DNA from: a bacterium
GTDB lineage: Bacteria > Sysuimicrobiota > Sysuimicrobiia > Sysuimicrobiales > Segetimicrobiaceae
Length of the DNA: 64,000 bases
Direction: 5' to 3'
NCBI GenBank assembly: GCA_035308905.1
Contig: DATGFS010000042.1
Coordinates: 67,093-131,092, forward strand
Shown here: piece by piece, positions 52,915 to 60,572 of the stretch
Numbering within the stretch: the first letter of the stretch is position 1
Layout: each line of letters begins with the position of its first letter
Program-made: the position numbers and the translations under genes
Notes under the pieces: generated by a model
Databases searched by the model: none
The model's input: the letters and a program-made list of their open reading frames with translations, nothing else
Told to the model about the DNA's origin: nothing

Positions 52915-53814
52915 ATGGGAATGAAGTGGGCGGTCCTCGGCAGCGGGCGGTTCTATTTCTGGTTGATGACGGTGCCCGCCGTGCTCTACGTGGTCGTGTG
53001 GCGGCTGGCCCCCGCGGTCTACACGTTGTGGCTCGGCCTGCACACGTACAACATCGTGTACGACAACGCGCCGCGCTGGAACCATCTGGCGAACTTCGTC
53101 CAGATCGCGCGCGACGGCGCGCTCCGCCAGTCGCTGGGACTCTCCGCGAAATTCGGCCTCATCGCCACGGCCGCCGAGGTGCTGATCGGACTCGCCGCGG
53201 CGATGTTCTTCGACACCGACCCGCCGGGACGGAACCTGCTGCTCGGCGTCTTCCTGCTGCCGATGATCATGGCGCCCGTCGTGGTCGGCACGGCCTGGGG
53301 CACGTTGTTCGACCGGACGGTCGGCTACATCCCCTACGTCCTGCACCTGCTGCACGTCCCGCAGCCGGATTGGATGGCGACGCCGGGGACGGCGATGTTC
53401 GCCCTGCTGGTCGCGGACGCGTGGGAGTGGACGCCGCTTGTGACGCTCCTGCTGTTCGCGTCGCTGCAGGCCATCCCGCGCGAGCACTTCGAGGCCGCGC
53501 GCGTGGACGGCGCCTCGGGATGGCAGCTGTTCCGCCGGATCATCCTCCCGCAGGTCACGGGCATGGTGCTCGTCGCCGCCGGCCTTCGCCTCATGGACGC
53601 GTTTCTCGAACTCGACAAGGTGTTCGTCATGACCGGCGGCGGCCCGGGCTCGTCGACACAGTTCGTGAGCATGTTCGTGTACAAGCAGGCGTTCCAGTTC
53701 TACGAGCTGGGATACGCGTCGGCCGTGATCACGGTGCTCCTGGCCGTCCTCGGCGCCGCCTACTGGCTCTATCTGCGCAGCTACTACCGGGCCCTCGGGG
53801 CGGCGAACCTGTAA
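52915..53814 (+). CDS. Sugar-type ABC transporter permease (MalF/UgpA-like)
   Basis: The product is 299 aa. Six hydrophobic helices are visible. The coupling loop reads IPREHFEAARVDGASGWQLFRRIILPQVTGMV (about residues 182-213), the EAA form of MalF-type sugar permeases. The DLMDAFLELDKVFVMTGGGPGSSTQ-like region (LRLMDAF...TGGGPG) near 230 is diagnostic for this group. The stop overlaps the next start (TAATG). Confidence 0.9.
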   Translation: MGMKWAVLGSGRFYFWLMTVPAVLYVVVWRLAPAVYTLWLGLHTYNIVYDNAPRWNHLANFVQIARDGALRQSLGLSAKFGLIATAAEVLIGLAAAMFFDTDPPGRNLLLGVFLLPMIMAPVVVGTAWGTLFDRTVGYIPYVLHLLHVPQPDWMATPGTAMFALLVADAWEWTPLVTLLLFASLQAIPREHFEAARVDGASGWQLFRRIILPQVTGMVLVAAGLRLMDAFLELDKVFVMTGGGPGSSTQFVSMFVYKQAFQFYELGYASAVITVLLAVLGAAYWLYLRSYYRALGAANL

Positions 53815-54725
53815 TGGACGCGCGCGAGCTGGCCCCGCGCGAAGGCGAAGCGGACGTGCTGCTCCGGCCGGCGGCCCGCGCGCGTGCGCGCGTCCGCGAC
53901 CGCTCGGCGGCCGCCGCCCGCCGCGCCCGCTGGCAGATCGCGGGCATCATCGCGCTGCTGGCCTGGACGCTGCCGCCGTTTCTCTACCTCGTCATGCTGT
54001 CCATCAAGCCCGAGCGGATTCTGATCGACCGGTCGGCGCTGTTCTTCGTCCCGACGTTCGAACGGTACACCGACTTTGTCGCGAGCGGCCTGGCGGGGCC
54101 GATTTGGACGAGTCTGATCACGTCCACGCTGGGCGCCCTCGGCACCGTCGTGCTGGCCGGCCTCGCGGCAATGACGTTTCGGTTCCTGGATTTCAAGGCC
54201 AAGACGGTGCTCTTTCTGCTGATCCTGCTGCCGCGGATGTTCCCGCCCGTGACGACGCTGATTCCCATTCAGCTGACGCTGAAGGCGATGGGCCTCATCG
54301 ATACCAAGACCGCGCTCGTCATCCTGTTCATCGGGTTCGAGATCCCGCTGGCGATGTGGGTGCTGCACACCTTCCTCGCGGACGTGCCGCGGGAGCTCGC
54401 CGAAAGCGCGGCGCTGGACGGCGCTTCGCTCCCGGCGATCGTGCTGAAGATCCTGTTGCCGCTGGCCGGCCCCGGACTGCTCGCCGCCTTCATCCTCGCC
54501 TTCATCTTCAACTGGAACGAATTTCTATTTCCCTTGATCGTGACGAGCTTCAACGCGCGCACCGGCTCCGTGGCGATCATGAGCTTCACCGCCGGCTACA
54601 AGAAGCTGCAGTGGGGCGCGCTGGCCACGCTCGGCGTGATCATGACGATCCCCGTGGTGCTGTTCGTGCTGGCGTTCCGGCAGTCGCTGGTCCGCGGCTT
54701 CACCGCGGGCGCGCTCAAAGGCTGA
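53814..54725 (+). CDS. Sugar-type ABC transporter permease (MalG/UgpE-like)
   Basis: The product is 303 aa. It has a long, Arg-rich cytoplasmic tail (about 40 residues), then six helices. Motifs are RFLDFKAKT, LPRMFPPVTTLIP, the EAA loop PRELAESAALDGASLPAIVLKILLPLAGPG (about residues 195-224) and FNWNEFLFPLIVT, all typical of MalG-type proteins. It partners the preceding permease. The next gene, a peptide-type SBP, follows after 25 bases, so both importers may be one transcript. Confidence 0.9.
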   Translation: MDARELAPREGEADVLLRPAARARARVRDRSAAAARRARWQIAGIIALLAWTLPPFLYLVMLSIKPERILIDRSALFFVPTFERYTDFVASGLAGPIWTSLITSTLGALGTVVLAGLAAMTFRFLDFKAKTVLFLLILLPRMFPPVTTLIPIQLTLKAMGLIDTKTALVILFIGFEIPLAMWVLHTFLADVPRELAESAALDGASLPAIVLKILLPLAGPGLLAAFILAFIFNWNEFLFPLIVTSFNARTGSVAIMSFTAGYKKLQWGALATLGVIMTIPVVLFVLAFRQSLVRGFTAGALKG

Positions 54726-54750
54726 GACGTCGACGACCCGGAGGGAGACG

Positions 54751-56331
54751 ATGGCGAACGGAGGCACACGCACCGAAGCCGATCCGCGCGGCCTGACCCG
54801 GCGGCGGCTGCTCGCGCTCACCGCGGGGGCCGCGGCGGGCGCGGCGCTGCCGGCCGGCGGCCTGTTCGACCGCCGCGTGCTGGCGGCCGCGGAGAAGCGC
54901 GGCGGAACCCTGACCGTCGGCGTGAACACCGATCTCGTGTCGCTCGATCCCAACGACATCGTGTTCGCCAACGTGCCGATGTTCTTCCAGGTCTACAACT
55001 ACTTGGTCAAGTACACCACGACGCTGCAGGCCCGTCCGGACCTCGCCGAGTTCTGGGACGCGGCGAAGGACGGCATGAGCGTCGTGTTCCGCCTCCGCGA
55101 CGGGGTGCGGACGCATTCCGGCGGCACCTTCGGCGCCGACGCGCTGATCGCCAATTTCCGCCGCACCAAAGACAAGGCCACCGGCGGGGGACTGTTCAGC
55201 CGCCTCGGCGACTGGGAAGCCGCCGACCGGCTCGACGCGAGAACGGTGCGGTTCCGGTTCGCCCATCCGCATCCCGACTACCTGGCCCAGATCGCCCGGT
55301 GGGGCATGGTGGACCCGGCGTCGTTCGCGACCGTGCGGAACAAGGGCGGCGGGACCGGACCCTTCCGCGTGCAGGAGTGGGTGCCGGGCGACCACGTCAC
55401 CTTCGCCCGCTTCGACGGCTACTGGCAGCAGGGGCTGCCGCTGCTCGACCGCGTGGTCTGCCGCGTGTTTTCGGATCCGCAGGCGCTCGAGAACGCCTTC
55501 CAGGCCGGGACGGTCGACGTCGCGCACACGATCGTCAACAAGGACGTCGCGCGCCTCAGGCAGGCCGGGTTCCAGATCGCGCCCGCGCCGGTGCCGAACG
55601 AGTACTACGTGCTCGTCATCAACACGCGCAAGCCGCCGCTCGACAACATCAAGGTCCGTCAGGCGATCCAGCTCCTGGTGGACCGCGCTACGGTGGTGCG
55701 CACGGTGCTCGGCGGCGTCGGCCGGCCGGTCGCGCAGATGGTGACGCCCGCCTCGCCGGGCTACGATCCGAAGCTGGACGCCGAGTACGGGTACAATCCG
55801 GCGAAGGCGAAGCAGATCCTCGCGTCCGCGGGCATCGGCCGCGGCGTGCGGCTGAACTTCCTCACGTCTACGAGCACCCCGGAGCTGCCGCAGATCGCGC
55901 AGATCATCCAGGCGGATCTCCGGCAGGCCGGCCTCGACGCGAACATCACGATCCACGAGCCGGCCCAGTACTTTCCGCCCTACTTCGCCGGCAACTTCGA
56001 TCTCAGCCTCTCGTTCCTCACGCTGGCGACCATCGATCCGACGGACTTCACCATCAGTTCGGCGTTCCGCACGGACGGGACGAACCCGGCGTGGATCCAG
56101 ACCGGGCCGCCGCGCGAATACGTCGACGGCCTGCTCGGCCTCAACACGACCTTCGACATGCGGGAGCGGTGGACGCGGCTGCGCGCGGTGATCCGCTACA
56201 TCCTGGATCAGGCGTGGGCCGTGCCGGTGGCGCTGCGGCTCCCCACCTACGGCCTCGCGAAGCCGGTGGCCGGGTTCGACGTCGATCCGCAGATGCTGAT
56301 CCAGCTGAAGGGGACCTGGCTGAACCGCTAG
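54751..56331 (+). CDS. ABC transporter substrate-binding protein, family 5, Tat-exported
   Basis: The product is 526 aa. A twin-arginine signal (LTRRRLLALTAGAAAG, about residues 16-31) precedes a mature protein with TVGVNTDLVSLDPNDIVF, FRLRDGVRTHSGGTF near residue 115 and RQAIQLLVDRATV near 310. It is the fourth peptide-type SBP in the window. It begins an operon with a creatininase-family amidohydrolase placed between it and the two permease genes, an arrangement that hints at an amide- or lactam-containing ligand. Confidence 0.85.
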   Translation: MANGGTRTEADPRGLTRRRLLALTAGAAAGAALPAGGLFDRRVLAAAEKRGGTLTVGVNTDLVSLDPNDIVFANVPMFFQVYNYLVKYTTTLQARPDLAEFWDAAKDGMSVVFRLRDGVRTHSGGTFGADALIANFRRTKDKATGGGLFSRLGDWEAADRLDARTVRFRFAHPHPDYLAQIARWGMVDPASFATVRNKGGGTGPFRVQEWVPGDHVTFARFDGYWQQGLPLLDRVVCRVFSDPQALENAFQAGTVDVAHTIVNKDVARLRQAGFQIAPAPVPNEYYVLVINTRKPPLDNIKVRQAIQLLVDRATVVRTVLGGVGRPVAQMVTPASPGYDPKLDAEYGYNPAKAKQILASAGIGRGVRLNFLTSTSTPELPQIAQIIQADLRQAGLDANITIHEPAQYFPPYFAGNFDLSLSFLTLATIDPTDFTISSAFRTDGTNPAWIQTGPPREYVDGLLGLNTTFDMRERWTRLRAVIRYILDQAWAVPVALRLPTYGLAKPVAGFDVDPQMLIQLKGTWLNR

Positions 56332-56341
56332 GAGGGCGGCG

Positions 56342-57166
56342 ATGCCGGCTGGTCCCGTCAGGGGGGAGACGGACGTGGAGATCCGCTACGAACTGATGCG
56401 GCCGCAGGACATCGTCGCCGCGCGCCGGCGGGCGCCGATCGCCTACCTGCCGATCGGCCCGATGGAGTGGCACGGGCCGCACATGGCCGTCGGTATGGAC
56501 ATGCTGCACGCGCACACGATGGCGCTCGAGGCGGCGCGCAAGGCCGGCGGGGTCGTCCTGCCGCCGCTGCCGCTCGGCACCGAGACCTATACGGACGCGG
56601 AGCGCCTCCGGCACCGCGGCTTCAGCGGGACCGAGCGCATCTACGGGATGGACTATCCGGGCTTCGCGCTGCCGAGCCTGTACATCGAGGAGAGCGCGTT
56701 CGCGCTGATCGTGCGCGAGGTGGTCCGCGGGCTGAAGCGCCAGGAGTTCAAGGTGATCGCGCTCGTGAACGGCCACGGCGCCCAGAACCACCGGAACACG
56801 CTCACGCGCGTGGCGACGGAAACGACGGAGCCGGGCCGCGCGACCGTCCTGCTCGCGGGGTACCTCTACGACGGTCGGTACCGCGAGCACGCGGCGATCG
56901 GCGAGACGTCGTACCTGCTCGCGTACCATCCCGAGGCCATCGACCTCGCGGCGCTGCCCGCGCTGCCGGAGCCGCTCGGGTACCGGGACTTCGGCATCCT
57001 CGATCGCCAGACCGTCGTCGGCGAGCCCACCCCGGACTTTACCGTGGCCGCGGAACACGATCCGCGCCGGGCCACCGCCGAACGGGGCCGCGACGACGTG
57101 GCCTACGAGTCCGATCAGATCGCCCGGAGGGTCAGCGAGGCGCTCGCCGCGCTCGAGCGGACGTAG
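56342..57166 (+). CDS. Creatininase-family amidohydrolase
   Basis: The product is 274 aa. The metal-site signatures are PIGPMEWHGPHMAVGMDMLHA (Glu and His ligands near residues 41-43, Asp near 51; the family usually reads EQHG, here EWHG) and LVNGHGAQN (about residues 140-148), plus Glu in AAIGETSYLLA. Family members hydrolyse creatinine, cyclic amides and formamide-type bonds. Its place between an SBP and its permeases, ten bases after the SBP gene, suggests it opens a ring or amide in the transported compound. Confidence 0.85.
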   Translation: MPAGPVRGETDVEIRYELMRPQDIVAARRRAPIAYLPIGPMEWHGPHMAVGMDMLHAHTMALEAARKAGGVVLPPLPLGTETYTDAERLRHRGFSGTERIYGMDYPGFALPSLYIEESAFALIVREVVRGLKRQEFKVIALVNGHGAQNHRNTLTRVATETTEPGRATVLLAGYLYDGRYREHAAIGETSYLLAYHPEAIDLAALPALPEPLGYRDFGILDRQTVVGEPTPDFTVAAEHDPRRATAERGRDDVAYESDQIARRVSEALAALERT

Positions 57167-57175
57167 GCGGGGGCC

Positions 57176-58135
57176 ATGGCGGCCGGCGGGCTGGGACGCT
57201 ACCTGGCGCGGCGGGGCATCGAGGCCGCGTTCACCCTGTTTCTCGCGTCCGTGCTGGTCTTTGCCATGGTGGCCGCGCTGCCGGGGGATCCGGCGCAGGT
57301 CATTCTCGGGGACCGCGGCACCCCCGACCAGCTGCGCGCCCTGCGGGCGTATCTCGGCCTGGACCGGCCGCTCCCGCTGCAGTACGGGGGGTGGATCGTC
57401 CGGATCGCGCACGGCGATCTCGGGCATTCGCTCATCAACGGCGCGCCGGTGGCCGGGCTCGTCGGGCGCGCCCTGCCGCTGACGCTGCAGCTCTCGCTGT
57501 GGGCGTTCGCCGTGGTCGTGCTGATCGCGTTTCCCGCGGGCATGTTCGCGGCCACGCGGCCGCGGTCGCCGCTCGCGGCCGCGCTGCGCTGGTACCACGG
57601 ATGGGCCCTGGCCGTGCCGGTGTTCTGGCTCGGGGCGATCCTGTCGTGGTACTTCGGCGTAGTCCTGAAATGGCTGCCGCCCTCGGGGTTCGTCGGCCTC
57701 GCGGAGAGCCCGTCCGGGTGGGCGCGCAGCCTCGTGCTGCCGGGCGTCACGCTCGGCCTCGGCGTCGGCTCGGTGATGGCGCGCTTCGTGGAGGCGTCGC
57801 TCGGCGACGTGCTGTCGAACGACTACGTGCGCACGGCGCGCGCGAAGGGCCTGCCGGGACGTGCGGTGGTGTGGCGGCACGCGCTCGGCAACGCGCTCAT
57901 TCCGATCGTCACCGTGCTCGGCATCCAGGCCGGGTTCTTCATCGGCGGGGCCGTGATCACGGAGGCCGTGTTTGCGATTCCGGGGCTCGGCAGCATGCTG
58001 TGGCGCTCGATCCTGACGCGCGACTATCTGGTGACGCAGTCGGTGATCCTCGTCGGCATCGCGGCGTTCGTCGTGATCAATCTCTGCACTGACGCGCTCT
58101 ACGGCCTGCTCGATCCGCGGGTGCGGTATCAATGA
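57176..58135 (+). CDS. Peptide-type ABC transporter permease (DppB-like)
   Basis: The product is 319 aa. Features are an N-terminal RYLARRGIEAAFTLF helix, YLGLDRPLPLQYGGWI, a DYVRTARAKGL coupling loop with RHALGNALIPIVT (about residues 215-245), and CTDALYGLLDPRVRYQ at the end. About six membrane helices. It begins 10 bases after the creatininase-family gene and pairs with the DppC-like protein encoded next. Confidence 0.9.
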   Translation: MAAGGLGRYLARRGIEAAFTLFLASVLVFAMVAALPGDPAQVILGDRGTPDQLRALRAYLGLDRPLPLQYGGWIVRIAHGDLGHSLINGAPVAGLVGRALPLTLQLSLWAFAVVVLIAFPAGMFAATRPRSPLAAALRWYHGWALAVPVFWLGAILSWYFGVVLKWLPPSGFVGLAESPSGWARSLVLPGVTLGLGVGSVMARFVEASLGDVLSNDYVRTARAKGLPGRAVVWRHALGNALIPIVTVLGIQAGFFIGGAVITEAVFAIPGLGSMLWRSILTRDYLVTQSVILVGIAAFVVINLCTDALYGLLDPRVRYQ

Positions 58136-58160
58136 CGGGCGCCGCGTTCCCGGCGCGCCG

Positions 58161-59027
58161 ATGACGGTGTCGGCGAGGGCGCTCGCGGGCAATCACGCCC
58201 CTCTCCGCGCCCGGGCGGCGCGGCGCGCGCGGGTCCCGGACGCGGGCGCCGTCTTCCTGATCGCGATCGCGGCCGCGGCCGCCGCCGCTCCGCTCCTCGC
58301 GCGGTACGGGCCGACGGACATGAGCAAAGAGACAGTGCTCGCGCTGCCGTCGTGGAGCCACCTCGCGGGCACGGACCAGTTCGGGCGGGACATCCTCAGC
58401 CGTCTCTTGTACGGCGCCCGGATCGCGCTCGCGATCGGCGTCGGGTCGACCGCGGTCGCCGCGGTGTGCGGGGTGCCGCTCGGCCTCTGGACGGGCTTCA
58501 AAGGCGGCGCCGTGGACGCCGCCGCGATGCGGACCGTGGATACGCTCCTCGCGATCCCCCCGGTGCTGCTCGCGATGGCGCTCGTGGCCGCGGTGGGGCC
58601 GGGGTCGGTGAACGCCGGCGTGGCGATCGCGATCGTCGGCCTGCCGCAGTTCGCGCGGATCGCCCGGGCCGGCGTGCTGACGCACCGCGAGATGGAGTAC
58701 GTGGAGGCGTCGGTCGCCGCGGGCGCGCGCGACGCCCGGATCGTCTTTCGCACCATCCTACCGAACGTGCTCTCGCCGGTGCTGGTCCAGATCCCCATCG
58801 GCGTGTCCCGCGCCATCCTGCTCGAGGCGAGCCTGAGCTTTCTCGGCCTCGGGACCCAGCCGCCGCAGCCCTCCTGGGGACTGATGATCAGCGAGAGCCG
58901 CGAGTACATGTACGCCGCGCCGTGGTACGGCATCTTCCCGGGCCTCCTGATCGCGTTGACCGTGCTCGCGTTGAACCACGCGGCGGACCGGGTACGGGCC
59001 CGCTGGAGCCCTGATCGGGCGCGCTAA
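58161..59027 (+). CDS. Peptide-type ABC transporter permease (DppC-like)
   Basis: The product is 288 aa. It has a 35-residue cytoplasmic tail, a first helix rich in Ala, then LAGTDQFGRDILSRLLYG (about residues 69-86), the coupling loop SVAAGARDARIV with RTILPNV, and ASLSFLGLGTQPPQPSWG. It completes the 54751-59027 importer; again no ATPase gene follows. The next feature downstream is the operator-promoter of the grd-like operon. Confidence 0.9.
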   Translation: MTVSARALAGNHAPLRARAARRARVPDAGAVFLIAIAAAAAAAPLLARYGPTDMSKETVLALPSWSHLAGTDQFGRDILSRLLYGARIALAIGVGSTAVAAVCGVPLGLWTGFKGGAVDAAAMRTVDTLLAIPPVLLAMALVAAVGPGSVNAGVAIAIVGLPQFARIARAGVLTHREMEYVEASVAAGARDARIVFRTILPNVLSPVLVQIPIGVSRAILLEASLSFLGLGTQPPQPSWGLMISESREYMYAAPWYGIFPGLLIALTVLALNHAADRVRARWSPDRAR

Positions 59028-59049
59028 CGCGGCGCGGGGGTGCGGATTT

Positions 59050-59067
59050 TGCCAAATCGGTTTGACT
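59050..59067. promoter_or_regulatory. Second LacI-type operator, upstream of the FAD/grd-like operon
   Basis: TGCCAAATCGGTTTGACT matches the reverse complement of the 48261 operator at 16 of 18 positions. It overlaps the -35 box of the promoter beside it and lies about 100 bases before the ATG at 59169. Confidence 0.7.
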
Positions 59068-59091
59068 ACCGGCGCCGCCGTGTCCCATAAT
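59062..59091 (+). promoter_or_regulatory. Promoter of the FAD/grd-like operon
   Basis: TTGACT (59062-59067) and CATAAT (59086-59091) are separated by 18 bases. Transcription would start near 59098, giving a leader of about 70 bases. The -35 box is inside the operator, the classic geometry for repression. Confidence 0.65.
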
Positions 59092-59168
59092 TGCGGCGAT
59101 GCGGCGCGGCGGGGCGCTCGGGCCGCCGGGCCCGCGTCCGGACTGCCGTGCCTGCGGGGGGACGCCGG

Positions 59169-60563
59169 ATGAGATTCTTTGGGCATGCCGACGTGATCGT
59201 CGTCGGGGGCGGGACCGCCGGCATCGTCGCGGCGATCGCCAGCGCGCGAAGCGGCGCGCCGACGCTGCTCGTGGAGCAGTCGAGCGGTCTCGGCGGGACG
59301 AGTACCAGGGGTCTCATGAACTGCTTCGTGACCTTTCACGACGCCGGAGGCCGCCAGGCCGTTCGCGGCATCGCCCAGGAGATCGTGGACCGGCTGGTCC
59401 GGGCGGGCGGCTCGGCCGGGCACACCGCGGATACGATGGGTGAATGCGTGACGCGCGTCCTCTTCGACCCGTTCGTGCTCGGCAACGTGCTGTTCGAGAT
59501 GGCGGGGGAGGCGGGCGTCGAGCTGCTGCTGCACAGCAGCGTCGTCGACGTGCTGATGGACGGCGACCGGCTGAAGGGGCTGGTGCTGCACAACAAGGGC
59601 GGGCTGCAAGTTGCGACGTGCGGTGTGTGCATCGACGCGAGCGGCGACGGGGACGTGGCGGCGGCCGCCGGCGCGCCGTTCGAGAAGGCGGCGCGCGGAG
59701 AGCTGCAGCCGATCACGCTGATGTACCGCCTCGGCGGCGTGGACATCGACCGGTGGGCCGATTTCGTCCGCGGGCGGCCGCGGGAGTTCGAGATGACGCG
59801 CGTGCCCGACGATCCGCGCGCGGAAGGGCTCGGGATCATGAGCCTGACGTATTTTCAGCCGTTCCGGGACGCGGTGCGGGCCGGGGAGCTGCCCCGCGGA
59901 ATCTCCGGCGAGCAGGTGTGGCTCTTGTGCGGACGCGAGGAGGCGCGGCAGGGCGTCGTGACGGTCAACGGCACGCGGGTGGAAGGCCTCGACGGGACGA
60001 ACCCGCGCGAGCTGACCCGCGCCGAGGCGGACGCCCGGCGCCAGGCCGCCGGGCTCAGCGCGTGGCTCCGCGGCCGCATGCCGGGGTTCGAGCAGTGCTA
60101 CATCTACCAGACCGCGCAGCAGCTCGGCGTGCGCGAGACCCGGCGCATCGTCGGCGACTACATGCTGACTGAAGACGACGTCTTGTCGGCGCGGGCGTTC
60201 GAGGACGCGATCGCGAAAGGATCCACCCCCATCGACATCCACGGCGGCGCCGACGCCGGCGGCGAGAACTACTGGATCAAGACCACCGACTTGGGCATTA
60301 TGGCGTACGATATCCCGTACCGGTGCCTCGTGCCGCGCAACGTGGAGCAGCTGCTCGTCGCGGGCCGGTGCATCTCGACCACCCATAAGGCCCACGGCGC
60401 GACGCGCATGCAGCCGGTGTGCATGGCGACCGGGCAGGCCGCCGGCACCGCGGCGGCGCTCGCCGCCGCGCGCGCGGTGCCGCCGCGCGCGATCGACGTC
60501 CGCCACCTGCAGGACGCGTTGATCCAGGCCGGCCAGGTGATTCGCGAAGACCAAATGGTGTGA
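59169..60563 (+). CDS. FAD-dependent oxidoreductase of the FAD_oxidored family, in the grd-like operon
   Basis: The product is 464 aa from ATG 59169 (GGGGGG about 9 bases upstream). The dinucleotide site is VIVVGGGTAGIVAAIASARSG (about residues 9-29 with LLVEQ after it). Later blocks are IDASGDGDVAAAAG, VTVNGTRVEGLDGTN, LGVRETRRIVGDYMLTEDD and LLVAGRCISTTHKAHGATRMQP. It is the third paralogue of this family in the window. It is encoded ten bases before the grdB-like gene under a promoter carrying a LacI operator, so it could pass electrons to or from the reductase or prepare its substrate. Confidence 0.85.
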   Translation: MRFFGHADVIVVGGGTAGIVAAIASARSGAPTLLVEQSSGLGGTSTRGLMNCFVTFHDAGGRQAVRGIAQEIVDRLVRAGGSAGHTADTMGECVTRVLFDPFVLGNVLFEMAGEAGVELLLHSSVVDVLMDGDRLKGLVLHNKGGLQVATCGVCIDASGDGDVAAAAGAPFEKAARGELQPITLMYRLGGVDIDRWADFVRGRPREFEMTRVPDDPRAEGLGIMSLTYFQPFRDAVRAGELPRGISGEQVWLLCGREEARQGVVTVNGTRVEGLDGTNPRELTRAEADARRQAAGLSAWLRGRMPGFEQCYIYQTAQQLGVRETRRIVGDYMLTEDDVLSARAFEDAIAKGSTPIDIHGGADAGGENYWIKTTDLGIMAYDIPYRCLVPRNVEQLLVAGRCISTTHKAHGATRMQPVCMATGQAAGTAAALAAARAVPPRAIDVRHLQDALIQAGQVIREDQMV

Positions 60564-60572
60564 GGCGATAGG

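Noticed and set aside
51409-53487. A 692-codon minus-strand open frame
   Set aside because: It opposes clear SBP and permease genes with signal peptide, SD and operon structure; no recognisable motifs.
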